From CAYPHJ01 sp964410485 (GTDB lineage Bacteria > Desulfobacterota > Binatia > UBA9968): a DNA stretch of 25,197 nucleotides. This document shows positions 15,418 to 24,342 of this stretch, in pieces; positions within the stretch are counted from its first letter, which is position 1, and every line of letters begins with the position of its first letter. The notes below the pieces were generated by a model. The model was given only the letters and a program-made list of their open reading frames with translations. It had not been told where the DNA came from and did not search any database. The position numbers and the translations under genes were made by a program. The stretch is taken from contig CAYPHJ010000067.1 in NCBI GenBank assembly GCA_964410485.1, forward strand, positions 1 to 25,197, read 5' to 3'.

Positions 15418-15975
15418 TTAGCCCCTTAAACCGATTACCTGCAGCGCTCGATACTCGGCGCCGTCTGAACTGAGCATACTCTGAAACAGCACTATCTCCT
15501 GTACCGTCGATAAGCCAAACTCGTGGTTTTTCCAACGCTCAATTTCACGCTTCAGGCCGGCGCTCGACCCCCGAAAGTGACGCCATCGCGCAACCGATAA
15601 ATGTGGTTTAAAGCTTCTATCGTCTCGTGCAAAGCCGATTATTTCGAGACCTGTCTCTAGCGCCGATGTCAATGAGTAAAGTGTATGGTTCTCCACACCA
15701 ACCCAAAGTACCTGCGGTCGTTTGAGCCCGGGAAATACCCCTAGACCTTTAGCATTTATAATGAACGGCGAAAAGGGGCGCGCAGCCTCTCGCAGGGCGT
15801 GTCCGATGGCCCCTATGCGATGCTCGTCAACGTCGCCGAGAAACTTCAAAGTCAGATGAATATTTTCAGAGCGAACCCGGCGCGGCATGGCGACGTGGTG
15901 CGCGAGCTGATCAAGAACCTCAGAAATTTTGTTAATGACCTTCGACTCAAGGCAAACTGCGACAAAAACTCGCAT
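15418..15975 (-). CDS. thpR: RNA 2',3'-cyclic phosphodiesterase (2'-5' RNA ligase family)
   Basis: The 185-residue protein opens 2',3'-cyclic phosphates at RNA ends. It has the two HxTx-type catalytic motifs of the 2H phosphoesterases: HLTL at 40-43 and HLSV at 125-128. Between them FPGLKRPQVLWVGVEN is typical of this family. The ATG at 15975 (MRVFVAVCLES) is the likely start. ATG 15990 (MSLVVMRV) is also possible, and the longer upstream extension runs through a non-coding repeat (16006-16061). No strong Shine-Dalgarno was seen. It sits between cinA and recA, a known order in Desulfobacterota. The stop is 293 bp before recA. Confidence 0.9.
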   Translation of the reverse strand: MRVFVAVCLESKVINKISEVLDQLAHHVAMPRRVRSENIHLTLKFLGDVDEHRIGAIGHALREAARPFSPFIINAKGLGVFPGLKRPQVLWVGVENHTLYSLTSALETGLEIIGFARDDRSFKPHLSVARWRHFRGSSAGLKREIERWKNHEFGLSTVQEIVLFQSMLSSDGAEYRALQVIGLRG

Positions 15976-16005
15976 AACAACGAGGCTCATTAGACAATGG
16001 GGTCT

Positions 16006-16061
16006 TGGAGTGGTGGAGTAATGGAGTGATGCAGCTAAAAGGCCCAATACTCCAGTACTCC
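16006..16061. repeat. TGGAGT direct repeats with inverted ACTCC copies
   Basis: TGGAGT occurs at 16006, 16014 and 16022 with an 8-bp period. The complementary ACTCC occurs at 16049 and 16057, also 8 bp apart. Together they can form a hairpin between cinA and thpR. It is the kind of short intergenic repeat often dispersed in a genome. Confidence 0.65.
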
Positions 16062-16084
16062 CGTTACGCCAACACTGCGCATGA

Positions 16085-16801
16085 TTATGCTTCCAGCAGC
16101 TCAAGGCGCAGCCAGTTCAGGGCGGCCTGAGACGCGCCAAGGATGATGCGTTCCCGCTCGCCGGTGAAGTGAAAAAGTTGCGCCTCGTGCCGCTCTTCTC
16201 TGGCGATGCTCATCCAAACGGTGCCTACGGGTTTTTCTACGGTACCGCCGCTTGGTCCCGCAATGCCTGTAACGCTCAAGCCGATGGTTGCTTGTGAGCG
16301 GTCTTTGATGCCACGCGACATTTCCAGCGCGGTCTGCCGGCTGACGGCGCCGTGCCGCTCCAGCGTTTGACCGCTAACGGCGAGCCACCGTTGCTTGGCT
16401 TCGTTCGAATAAGTCACCGCCCCCCCATAATAGTAGGCCGAGCTGCCCGCCACCCGTGTAACACGATGGCTGACGTACCCCCCGGTGCATGATTCGGCAA
16501 GAGCCAGCGTTTGGCGCTTGGCAACGAGCAGCTCGCCGACCACGGCTTCGAGTGTTTTCTCTCCTTCAGCATAAACGTGCGTACCCAGGAGGCTCTGTAT
16601 TTGACCCCGTAATTTCTCAAACCTCTCCGCCTCTTCCGGAGCATCACGAGCTTTCAAGTGCAACCACAGGTCCGGATAATGCGAGCGAACCGCAACTTTC
16701 GCGTCGGGTGGGAGCGACAGGGCGCTCAGCAGGTCGTTTAGCCGAGACTCCGAAAGACCCAAAATCTTAAAGGTTGTCGTCGAGAAGCCCATCGGTCGCA
16801 C
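16085..16801 (-). CDS. CinA-like nicotinamide-nucleotide amidase lacking the N-terminal domain
   Basis: The 238-residue protein contains the KH-like middle domain (about 11-75, FKILGLSESRLNDLLSAL, HYPDLWLHLKARDAPEEAER) and a complete PncC amidase domain (about 80-238) with AESCTGG (Ser104), GGAVTYSNEAK, GIAGPSGGTVEKPVGTVW. PncC converts NMN to nicotinate mononucleotide plus ammonia. Standard CinA proteins are about 410 residues and start with a 170-residue MoCF-type pyrophosphatase domain; here pgpA ends only 21 bp upstream, so that domain is absent. Start options are GTG 16801 and ATG 16792. The frame is the same as pgpA's and is separated from it only by TGA. It may be a deletion product that keeps amidase activity. 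Confidence 0.88.
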   Translation of the reverse strand: MRPMGFSTTTFKILGLSESRLNDLLSALSLPPDAKVAVRSHYPDLWLHLKARDAPEEAERFEKLRGQIQSLLGTHVYAEGEKTLEAVVGELLVAKRQTLALAESCTGGYVSHRVTRVAGSSAYYYGGAVTYSNEAKQRWLAVSGQTLERHGAVSRQTALEMSRGIKDRSQATIGLSVTGIAGPSGGTVEKPVGTVWMSIAREERHEAQLFHFTGERERIILGASQAALNWLRLELLEA

Positions 16802-16822
16802 GTAGAGCGGTAGCTTTTTCCA

Positions 16823-17320
16823 TCATATATAACTCAACGACTGAAGTGCGCGAAGCACAATGAAAGTGTAGATGCCGGCCATTACGTCATCCAGTACGAT
16901 CCCTGCTCCACCCGGGAGCTTTTCCAGCTCGGATGCGGGAAAGGGCTTTAGGATATCGAATAGGCGAAAGAAAATGAAGGCCAAAATGAAAGACGCCGGC
17001 TGGGTCGGGTTGAGAAAGTTGGCCACCAGAAAGCCAGCAATTTCGTCAATGACGATAACCGAAGGATCCTTGCTGCCGAAAGTTTGCGCTGCTCTTGTGC
17101 AGAGAACGATGGCGGCTGTGATAAACCCACCCAGAATGACCAATGCCAGGGGCAGAGAAAAAGCTGCAACACGGTTTAAAGCCAGGGAAAAGGGGATGGC
17201 GAGAACCGTTCCAGCCGTACCCGGGGCGTGCGGGAAATAGCCCACCCCGGCTCCCGTAGCAAGTAAAAGGATGAGCCGACGCTTGAGTGATTCACCCTCA
17301 GAAAAATGCGGGTCTGTCAT
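16823..17320 (-). CDS. pgpA: Phosphatidylglycerophosphatase A
   Basis: The 165-residue membrane enzyme removes the phosphate of phosphatidylglycerophosphate to give phosphatidylglycerol. Landmarks are GYFPHAPGTAGT near the N-terminus, DPSVIVIDEIAGFLVA in the middle, and FRLFDILKPFPASELEKLPG followed by GIVLDDVMAGIY. The hydrophobic segments at about 15-35, 48-75 and 90-118 fit the usual membrane helices. The ATG at 17320 gives a normal length. It is the first gene of the pgpA-cinA pair, 78 bp after the M23 gene. Confidence 0.94.
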   Translation of the reverse strand: MTDPHFSEGESLKRRLILLLATGAGVGYFPHAPGTAGTVLAIPFSLALNRVAAFSLPLALVILGGFITAAIVLCTRAAQTFGSKDPSVIVIDEIAGFLVANFLNPTQPASFILAFIFFRLFDILKPFPASELEKLPGGAGIVLDDVMAGIYTFIVLRALQSLSYI

Positions 17321-17398
17321 TTCTGCGAGCCGATGCGCCGTGGTGATCGGGTCGGCTGTTTTTCAGATAGTGCAAGAGACCGTCGTGCCGTGGCAAAG

Positions 17399-18736
17399 TC
17401 AGGATTGCGGGGGCGGCGCGGCCAACTGCACCAAAAAAAGGATTTTCTGACTCTCAAAGAGCTTCTGTAAGGCAGGCTCGATTTCGTCTTTTGCAGGAAA
17501 GTCAACGCTAAGCGGGTCGACATACTGTTCGTCCTTGTAAAATTCAAAATGTAGATGAGGCCCCGTTGCCCTGCCGGTGGAGCCAACGTAACCGATGACC
17601 TGGCCTTTCTTGACCGCCACGCCGCGCCGAATTCCTCCGGCAAAGTTGTGTAAATGGGCGTAACGTGTCCTGTAGGTTGCATCATGTTGGATGTCGATCG
17701 TTTTGCCGTAGGCCCCGTTCCAACCCGCCTGTGTGATAACGCCATCCCCAACCGCGCGCACCGGGGTACCTCGCTGAGCCGCGAAATCTACCCCTATATG
17801 GGGGATGTTGGTCCTTAATATAGGATGGAAGCGGGACTCGGAGAAGTGCGACGATATGCCGGTGAATTCAAGAGGGAAACGGAGAAATACGCGCGCCAGG
17901 CTCCTGCCTTCAAGATTGTAGTAGGCTCCGGAACCTTTTTGTTTTTCAAAGTAGATGGCGGTGAATTGTTGCCCGACATTGATGAGCTCGGCAGCCAGAA
18001 TGCGCCGCGTGACCTTGGGTTCTTGTCCTTTGCGGCTTCTTTTCTCGTAAAAGATCTTGAAGCTGTCGCCCGGTTGAATATCCCTATTGAAATCAACGTC
18101 CCAGGTGAAAATGTCAGCCAGTTCTGATAGCAATGAGGGTTGGACTCCTGCTTTGTTCGCATCCTCAAAGAGCGAAGTCTCCACAACGGCGCTGACGGTT
18201 TTTAACTCCACCTCGTACGGCTTCTCGCGCTTCTCAAAATGAATACCCCAAGCTCCCTTCTCCCAGGCCAGACTCCACGAATCACTGTGGTCAAACTCCA
18301 CGGCCTTCAGCTGGACGGAGCTTTTCGGGCCTTTTGGGCCGGCGGGGTGGAGGATGTAAAAGTGAACCTCTTTACCCGGTGGCACTGATTTGAGACCCAC
18401 TTCGCGCTGGATCGAGCGCATCCAGAGGCGTTTTTCCGTTTGTGACAAGTTAAACCGATTCAACAAGGATACGATCGACTCTCCGGCTTTCGTCCGGTGA
18501 ACTACATGCTCCCATCTTTCCAGAAACTGGCCCTCTTGAGCCTCTGCCTGCGGCTCACTGACTCTTGGTGTGGCATTGTTTTCCTGGCGCGCAGTGGGGG
18601 TTTGTGGGCTGGCGTGAATCTCGATTGCCTTAATGGCGAAGGCAAGGCCGAGGACCGAAAGGCAGATAGCGACGTTGTAGGTGCTACAACGAGCAGTTAA
18701 ACCGCACTGAAAAAAGGCAGTAAGATAGAATTGCAT
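17399..18736 (-). CDS. M23-family metallopeptidase (murein hydrolase type)
   Basis: The 445-residue protein has an N-terminal membrane segment (about 20-38, AICLSVLGLAFAIKAIEI), a long linker, a LysM/OapA-like region (about 75-120, VVHRTKAGESIVSLLNRFNL) and a C-terminal M23 domain (about 300-410). The domain has HIGVDFAAQRGTPVRAVGDG and ATGPHLHFEFY, with His and Asp of the first motif and His of HLH as metal ligands. It should cleave or bind peptidoglycan cross-bridges in the periplasm. The ATG at 18736 (MQFYLTAFF) is chosen because GGGAGG lies upstream. The longer reading from 18913 runs through an intergenic repeat and has no family features. Confidence 0.9.
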   Translation of the reverse strand: MQFYLTAFFQCGLTARCSTYNVAICLSVLGLAFAIKAIEIHASPQTPTARQENNATPRVSEPQAEAQEGQFLERWEHVVHRTKAGESIVSLLNRFNLSQTEKRLWMRSIQREVGLKSVPPGKEVHFYILHPAGPKGPKSSVQLKAVEFDHSDSWSLAWEKGAWGIHFEKREKPYEVELKTVSAVVETSLFEDANKAGVQPSLLSELADIFTWDVDFNRDIQPGDSFKIFYEKRSRKGQEPKVTRRILAAELINVGQQFTAIYFEKQKGSGAYYNLEGRSLARVFLRFPLEFTGISSHFSESRFHPILRTNIPHIGVDFAAQRGTPVRAVGDGVITQAGWNGAYGKTIDIQHDATYRTRYAHLHNFAGGIRRGVAVKKGQVIGYVGSTGRATGPHLHFEFYKDEQYVDPLSVDFPAKDEIEPALQKLFESQKILFLVQLAAPPPQS

Positions 18737-18750
18737 CGTGGGGTGGGGAC

Positions 18751-18770
18751 CTCCCTTTGCCAAGGGGGAG
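18751..18770. repeat. CCCTTTGCCAA repeat covering the M23 ribosome-binding site
   Basis: CTCCCTTTGCC and AAGGGGGAG form a short hairpin. The core 11-mer CCCTTTGCCAA is shared with the inverted repeat at 1164-1228. On the minus strand the hairpin contains the GGGAGG that serves as the M23 Shine-Dalgarno. Confidence 0.55.
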
Positions 18771-18771
18771 T

Positions 18772-18798
18772 CTAGTAAAGTTTGGAAGCTGGTGTCAA
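18772..18798 (-). promoter_or_regulatory. Weak candidate promoter of the M23 gene
   Basis: On the minus strand TTGACA (complement of 18793-18798) and TACTAG (complement of 18772-18777) are 15 bp apart. The -35 is perfect but the -10 is poor and the spacing is short, so this is a weak call. It would allow the M23 gene to be transcribed apart from the VWA cluster. Confidence 0.3.
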
Positions 18799-18924
18799 AT
18801 GAAGGAGTTGAAATATGTAAAGGAAAATTGACCCAAGGGAGATTGGTCGGAGACCTTGGGGAGTGCCCGGATGGGGGTTGGGGCGCAAAGCTTGTGGCCC
18901 AAGTTGAAGGCAAGCGGCGCGCGT

Positions 18925-21513
18925 TTAGGTGGTTTCAGTGAAAAGTATTCTTCTAGCGGCAATTTCAAGCAGGAACAAGACAAACACTAGCACAATCAAA
19001 GTGTTCCTAAGTGGCTGGTAATGCTGGATTACCTGTTCTTTATGACCGCTCTTCGACAATTGAGGATTGATTGTTCCCCCCGTGGCCTGGGCTAACTGGT
19101 CGAGTAATCGATTGTTGAACCCGGGTCGCGGGTGTTCGGTGTCCCCCTGGTAAGGAACTGTATAACCTATCGTAGGATAAGTAAGCCCGCGGCTTGAGCC
19201 CTTCTCTATCAGCTCGATTCGATAATCGCCTGGAGCGTTGTGTGGTAACACTGTTTGATGATGGCCGCGTGCGAGTCTCTTGAGAACACCTTCGGTACGG
19301 CCGGTTTTGCCGTGGACTAAGAACCGAAATTCACTATTAGCGCTAAGCTCATCGTAAAGGTAAAGGTCCAGCACAGGTCGAGTGCCATCGAAGCTGACCC
19401 TGGTTTCATGCGCTGGAATCGGTTGCGTTATGGGACCCAACCACGCGAAAACCTTGCTCCAGAAAGGCTGAAGGCCGCTCCACTGGATCCAGTTTGTGGT
19501 CGCACGGCCTTCCAGATCCACCGTCAAAGCTACGCTTTTACCCTTACCGTACCTCCAGGAAGCCAACACTGGAGCTTTGCGATCTTCCACAGGTATGAAA
19601 AGATCCAACTGGGCGCCCTGTTTGAGATCTGTGTCCATGTGCCCGCGCACCGAGGGATATTTTTGTGCCAGGCCAGCCAGCAGCTCCGAGCTTCTATCCA
19701 GAACCGGGAAGAAGTCTCTGTCCGCAGGCTCGTCCTTCGGTTTCTCCTGCATTTGCTTCAGCACAATCTGTGGCAAAGTTCGCGGATCATAGGTGTGGTG
19801 AAAAAATCCGCCGCCATACTGAGCTATACGCGTCATCAGGGGTATATTGGCATCAGAGCCAATCGCAACGGTTGACACGGTTATCCTGAGCTCGCGCCTC
19901 ATCACATTAACCAGATCGATATAATCGCCGCCGCTGCCGCCCGTCTCGCCGTCGCTCAATACAATAACGTGTTTCGTGCCGGCGTCTTGGGCTTCAAGTT
20001 GCCTTTTCGCCTCGACCATTGCCGGCAGTAGATAGGTTCGCCCGCCTGGTTTTAACCGCGAAATCTGCGTGTTGACGGTTGCCCGGATGCTGCCCATCTG
20101 AGACAAAGGAACAACAACGAAAGGATGGGAGTCAAAGCCAACGACCCCGAGGAAGTCTTCATCCTTGAGCTGCCGTGCCACGAGCCTGGCGGCTTCCTGC
20201 GCATAAAGCATCCGGTCTTCCACGGCCATGCTGCCCGACTTGTCTATAACGAGTAAGACGGCACGATTTTTTTCCTCGCGGCGCGGCTCGCGAGGCGCCA
20301 CCGGGATAAGGGCTTCTATTGGCGTGCGGCGATAGGCGCCCGGGGCGAAACTTGCCTCGTTTCCAAGAATTAAGAAGCCGTTCCCTTGAGCCACGTGCCG
20401 TTCGATCGAACCCATGTAGCCCGGCGAAAGCCTGTTGTGGTTGACGTTGTTCAAGACCACTATGGCATGCCCGGCCGGGGGAGGCGGGGATTCCGGCATG
20501 GCAGACACCACTTCAAACCCCTCGCGCTTGAGAATTTGCTCCAGGTATCTGCCGGCGCCGGCAGCTCCATTCAGCAGCAGAACTTTGGCTTTGCGTTCTA
20601 CGGAAACCCAGCTCAACGCCTGGTTATCCAGTGGATTGACATCCAATTTGGGCCGTCGAGGGGTGAAGCTCGCGCGGTAAGCGACGAATTCGCTGTCGGG
20701 TAGGGTAGCCTGGTAGGTAAAAAGCTGACTTCCGGGTCTGAGCTTGACGGCTTCGCTTTTCAAGCCGTCGCCGTTACTTGATAGTGCGAGCGTGCCTTCG
20801 ATTTCTCGATCGCTCTGGTTTTCCAACACGATCCTGATGTTGATGGCTTCGCCGCTGTTGCCGTGAGCCGGCGCCAGAATCTTCGCAACCGCGACATTGT
20901 CGATTCGGGGTTGTTCGGCAGGCACAATTGGAAAAACCCTGACGCCCGCACTGACCAGCGCCGGCATCAGGCGGGCCACGTTACCCTCGTTCTCCCAGCC
21001 ATCGGTAAATAGAAAGAGATTGCGGGGCTTGGGCGGGAGTGCCAAGACCCTAGTAAGTAGTTTTTCTAAATTGGTCTTTTCCGGTCTGATTGTCCCAGAC
21101 TGCACCGCATCGCGGACCCAAGCGCGCCAATTTTCGACTTCGACGGCTTCGGAAGCAAAGACAAAGACGCGATCGGGGCCGGTTGGAGTCAACGCGCCCG
21201 TGGCGATGTTTTCCATCCAACGGCGCATGCTTGGCGCAATACTGTTGGACAGGTCAAAAGCAAAGATTCGTTCTTCATCTGGGGCGTCTTCGATCCTGGA
21301 TTGTTGAGTCACAATGTTGGGGTCTGCAAGCGTTGCGATGAGAATAAACAGAATCAGGGTGCGCCACACGATAACGGCCGCGCGCTGTGCGCGGAATCGA
21401 AACCACAGCAATGGCAACGCTAACAAGAGCCAGAAAAATACCGGCTTGGCAAACTGAATTTGGCCAATTACCGCCGCGCCGTGTTCAATTAAGCCTGCCA
21501 TGCTAAGCACCAA
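18925..21513 (-). CDS. Membrane protein with two VWA-like domains and a glutamine-amidotransferase-like region
   Basis: The 862-residue protein starts with two membrane helices (about 23-38 and 47-63). A first VWA-like domain (about 82-200) has the MIDAS-like DLSNS at 87-91. A Rossmann-like segment at about 308-400 (KVLLLNGAAGAGRYLEQIL) recalls the class I glutamine amidotransferase fold seen in this family. A second VWA domain (about 415-590) has a full MIDAS, DKSGS at 424-428. A long periplasmic part and a final membrane helix (about 835-852) follow. VWA domains bind metal and protein partners. The start is GTG 21513 or ATG 21501; neither has a clear Shine-Dalgarno. It is the last gene of the DUF58-BatA cluster. 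Function is unknown. Confidence 0.85.
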   Translation of the reverse strand: MVLSMAGLIEHGAAVIGQIQFAKPVFFWLLLALPLLWFRFRAQRAAVIVWRTLILFILIATLADPNIVTQQSRIEDAPDEERIFAFDLSNSIAPSMRRWMENIATGALTPTGPDRVFVFASEAVEVENWRAWVRDAVQSGTIRPEKTNLEKLLTRVLALPPKPRNLFLFTDGWENEGNVARLMPALVSAGVRVFPIVPAEQPRIDNVAVAKILAPAHGNSGEAINIRIVLENQSDREIEGTLALSSNGDGLKSEAVKLRPGSQLFTYQATLPDSEFVAYRASFTPRRPKLDVNPLDNQALSWVSVERKAKVLLLNGAAGAGRYLEQILKREGFEVVSAMPESPPPPAGHAIVVLNNVNHNRLSPGYMGSIERHVAQGNGFLILGNEASFAPGAYRRTPIEALIPVAPREPRREEKNRAVLLVIDKSGSMAVEDRMLYAQEAARLVARQLKDEDFLGVVGFDSHPFVVVPLSQMGSIRATVNTQISRLKPGGRTYLLPAMVEAKRQLEAQDAGTKHVIVLSDGETGGSGGDYIDLVNVMRRELRITVSTVAIGSDANIPLMTRIAQYGGGFFHHTYDPRTLPQIVLKQMQEKPKDEPADRDFFPVLDRSSELLAGLAQKYPSVRGHMDTDLKQGAQLDLFIPVEDRKAPVLASWRYGKGKSVALTVDLEGRATTNWIQWSGLQPFWSKVFAWLGPITQPIPAHETRVSFDGTRPVLDLYLYDELSANSEFRFLVHGKTGRTEGVLKRLARGHHQTVLPHNAPGDYRIELIEKGSSRGLTYPTIGYTVPYQGDTEHPRPGFNNRLLDQLAQATGGTINPQLSKSGHKEQVIQHYQPLRNTLIVLVFVLFLLEIAARRILFTETT

Positions 21514-21624
21514 AGAGTTTTGAGTTACGCGTTTCGAGCTTCGGGTCGGAATCAGTGCCGATTTTTAGTTCTGAAAGCGGGAGCCATAAACCAGCAACCA
21601 TTCCGGCATCTTTCCTGCGCATAT

Positions 21625-23439
21625 CTAATTCGCCCGGAGTGCTTTGACCCCAAGCGGAGCCCTTGAAACGCGCCATGGATTAATGAACCACTCGATTAGC
21701 AAAAGGAGGAAACACAGCAGGAGCAGGTAGGGCCACAACGCGAAAAGCGTCGATGGGCTCGTGTGATCGGCGCTTTCGCCGCGGATCTCGATCGCGCCGG
21801 GATGCCGCAGGTCGGATTCAGTGGGGTCATGAAAGTTCAATGGGATGAACTGCTGGCGCCCTTCACGATGCAGCTCATAGATCCCCTGGTGAAGAGTTTC
21901 CGCGAAGCGGCCTGTATCCGGATTGGGGGAAATTTTTTCACCTCTCGGAGTAACGAGCCACCCCTTTTCCCGGCTGCCCCCTATGAGCAACGGCTCGCCG
22001 GTGGCCAGCGCTTTCTGTTGAGATGCTTCGACAAACCAGTCCATGACGTTCAGCGTAAAGACAGAAACCGGTAAATTGTCTCGCCCCAAGTAAGGAAGTG
22101 GGTCGAACCCAAGAACAAGATGACGGCTGCCCTCGCGCTTCACGGAGAATGCAAGTGCCCCAGCGGGACTTTCGATGATAGACTCTCCGGCAGCGTTTGC
22201 TTTTAGCGGACGGGCGTAATTAGGGCGAAACAAAGCAAAATTTACGTAGCGCGTGAGTGGATGCGGTTCGCGCCAACCGGTTACCACCGGCCGCACAAGC
22301 GGATCCTGCAACTCCACGACCCCGTTGTTATCCGGCGGCAGAATTAACAGCGTGGAATTGCTCGGTAGCACTGCGGGCGCGGAAAGATGAAAGATTTCCA
22401 GCCCGTAGTCGGAACGATCCACAGCCTGGTACTCGGCAGGGCTTACGAGGTCCACAGTTATGCCCGCGATGGCCCGCAAGCTCGCGAGTGCTTGAGGGCG
22501 GGGAGAAACCCCGAGAACGCGAAATTGTTGCGCGCTGGGCGCGATGGCAAAGCGTTTGTTGTCCAGCGCCAGGGCATCCCGTGCATCGATCTCGGCTTCA
22601 TAATAGGCGCGATGAGGAAAGCCCTCAAACTTGGCGATAGTCGCTTCACCTGCTGGGACGACGAGGGCGCGGTTTGAAAGAGCCGCACCACCACCTTTGA
22701 GGGTGACTTTGAGCCGCGCATCTTGGGATGAAAAATTCGTCACCTCTACAGCGGCCTGGAGGCGGGGGTTCACCAACGAAGAACGTGAGGTTTGAAACGA
22801 CGTAATGGCTAGATTGGCTGCCGGCCGACCAACGGTAATGACGCGAACCTTGCCGCCTTGGACACGGGCTGGGCGGTCGGTAACAAAATAGACGCGGTCA
22901 TAATCACGCTCCGCTATCAACTGCGCGAAAAGCACGTTGTAGTCCGCTGCTTCATCTCCGAGATCCACCGGCTCCAGACGACTAAGGAGCGCGGCTGCTT
23001 CCGCGGAGTTCACGTCATGACCGTGGATTTTGTGAAGCCGCGGAAGGGTTACATAAAGATCCACCTTTGCGCTAGTCCCGAGGTCGCCGATGAGGGCATC
23101 AGCCTGTTTTTTCGCCAACGCGAAGCGCGACCGCTCCTGTTCAAGTGCCTGCATGCTCGCGGAATTGTCGAGCACAATGGCAATGATGGAGGGGCGGAGA
23201 GAAAACACGGGCTCGCCAAGGGAAAAGACGAGCAACAGCAAGAGGAGAAGCTGGAGGAAAAAGATCGGCGGCACGCGGAGTTTGCCCCATGGCCGGCTGG
23301 CCGAACGCTTGTCGAGATCCATAAACAGTAACAAGCTCGAAAACACCAGAGGCCGAGGCCTTCTCCTGATCAGATAGGGGATGAGCAGCAAGGGAGCTGC
23401 GAAAAGCCCGTAGAGAGCGGTGGGATTGAGGAATTCCAT
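21625..23439 (-). CDS. BatA-like membrane protein with VWA domain
   Basis: The 604-residue protein begins with the BatA N-terminal domain (MEFLNPTALYGLFAAPLLLI, then LIRRRPRPLVFSSLLLFMDL), with membrane helices at about 8-22 and 60-76. A VWA domain follows (about 84-210) with the MIDAS DNSAS at 91-95. A periplasmic beta-rich part follows, and a last helix lies at about 568-588. In many bacteria such a protein sits next to a DUF58 protein and a MoxR ATPase, and is thought to work in envelope stress resistance or maturation of secreted proteins. The ATG at 23439 is 9 bp after the DUF58 stop, so the two genes are coupled. Confidence 0.9.
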   Translation of the reverse strand: MEFLNPTALYGLFAAPLLLIPYLIRRRPRPLVFSSLLLFMDLDKRSASRPWGKLRVPPIFFLQLLLLLLLVFSLGEPVFSLRPSIIAIVLDNSASMQALEQERSRFALAKKQADALIGDLGTSAKVDLYVTLPRLHKIHGHDVNSAEAAALLSRLEPVDLGDEAADYNVLFAQLIAERDYDRVYFVTDRPARVQGGKVRVITVGRPAANLAITSFQTSRSSLVNPRLQAAVEVTNFSSQDARLKVTLKGGGAALSNRALVVPAGEATIAKFEGFPHRAYYEAEIDARDALALDNKRFAIAPSAQQFRVLGVSPRPQALASLRAIAGITVDLVSPAEYQAVDRSDYGLEIFHLSAPAVLPSNSTLLILPPDNNGVVELQDPLVRPVVTGWREPHPLTRYVNFALFRPNYARPLKANAAGESIIESPAGALAFSVKREGSRHLVLGFDPLPYLGRDNLPVSVFTLNVMDWFVEASQQKALATGEPLLIGGSREKGWLVTPRGEKISPNPDTGRFAETLHQGIYELHREGRQQFIPLNFHDPTESDLRHPGAIEIRGESADHTSPSTLFALWPYLLLLCFLLLLIEWFINPWRVSRAPLGVKALRAN

Positions 23440-23448
23440 TATGGTAGT

Positions 23449-24342
23449 TTACTTAAAGAGACCTATGACCGGCAGCGTGGCAAAAACAAAATCCCCGAGG
23501 TCCCGATCGGTTACGTAAAGAGAGTAATGAATGCCGTTTTGATGGCAAAAGCTGCGCAGTTCGAGATTGTGATGAGCCAAGCGCGCCTGATAGTCGCCAC
23601 GCGCAGCGGTATCCCAATGGAAGTTCAACTGCCCCTGACCTTCGCTGTCGATCAATTGTAGGTTGCCGGGCGGAAACGAGGGATCGACTTCCTGGCGCGC
23701 GAGCACCTGAATGGCTGTGATGTCAAGGTTGCGCGCACGCAACAAATCGAGCCCCTTCTGGTACGCCGCCGTGGGCATCAAGAAATCGGAAATCAGGATC
23801 GCCTTGCCCGGGCGTCGTAGAGCCCTCAAGTGTTCTCCCAAACTCTGCCCCAGTTCGAGCCCGCCACGAGGGCGTGTGGACTCGGCGAAGTTGACGCAGT
23901 CGATCATGCGCCGCCTGCCGCGATAAAAAGGCGAGCCGCAACCGTCCGATTGCTCCTGCAGAAAATGAATCCTTACGTGATCGTGGTTTGCCAGCACCAC
24001 GTAAGCCAGCGCGAGGGCGATATGCGTCGCAGGTGAAAATTTCTCTTTCACAGTGGGAAACGCCATCGAAGCGCTGGCGTCAATAAAGATATAAGCAAAA
24101 AGATCGACTTCTTCGCGGAAGACCTTGACATACAGCCGGTCGCTGCGCGCATAAATACCCCAGTCGAGGTAGCGCAGGTCGTCGCCTGGCGAGTAACGAC
24201 GATAATCGGCAAACTCCAAACTTGTGCCGCGCCGAGGCGATGAGTAGCTGCCCGTATGACTGCCAAGGAATTCCTTCCGCGTACGCAGCCGGAGCGTTTC
24301 CAATTGGCTCAGAAACTGCGGTGTAAAGGGCTCAGAAAGCAT
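23449..24342 (-). CDS. DUF58 family protein
   Basis: The 297-residue soluble protein carries the hallmark DUF58 motif EFADYRRYSPGDDLRYLDW (43-61) and a VWA-like fold with DASAS at 88-92 in FAYIFIDASASM. Members are predicted to be partners of MoxR AAA+ ATPases; the exact reaction is not known. The start ATG overlaps the last codons of queC by 11 nt, so translation is coupled to queC. The usual moxR gene is not adjacent on either side: queC stands upstream and the BatA-like gene downstream. Confidence 0.93.
   Translation of the reverse strand: MLSEPFTPQFLSQLETLRLRTRKEFLGSHTGSYSSPRRGTSLEFADYRRYSPGDDLRYLDWGIYARSDRLYVKVFREEVDLFAYIFIDASASMAFPTVKEKFSPATHIALALAYVVLANHDHVRIHFLQEQSDGCGSPFYRGRRRMIDCVNFAESTRPRGGLELGQSLGEHLRALRRPGKAILISDFLMPTAAYQKGLDLLRARNLDITAIQVLARQEVDPSFPPGNLQLIDSEGQGQLNFHWDTAARGDYQARLAHHNLELRSFCHQNGIHYSLYVTDRDLGDFVFATLPVIGLFK

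Noticed and set aside
15976..16104. N-terminal extension of ThpR up to 16104
   Set aside because: The extra residues are encoded by the TGGAGT/ACTCC repeat and do not resemble the family; the conserved protein starts at MRVFVAV.
16823..16825. TGA between pgpA and cinA as a readthrough or selenocysteine codon
   Set aside because: PgpA already ends at its normal length and no cysteine is expected at this place in either protein; a normal stop is the simplest reading.
18737..18913. N-terminal extension of the M23 peptidase
   Set aside because: The extra 59 codons run through an intergenic repeat and a promoter-like stretch; the signal-anchor start at 18736 has a ribosome-binding site.
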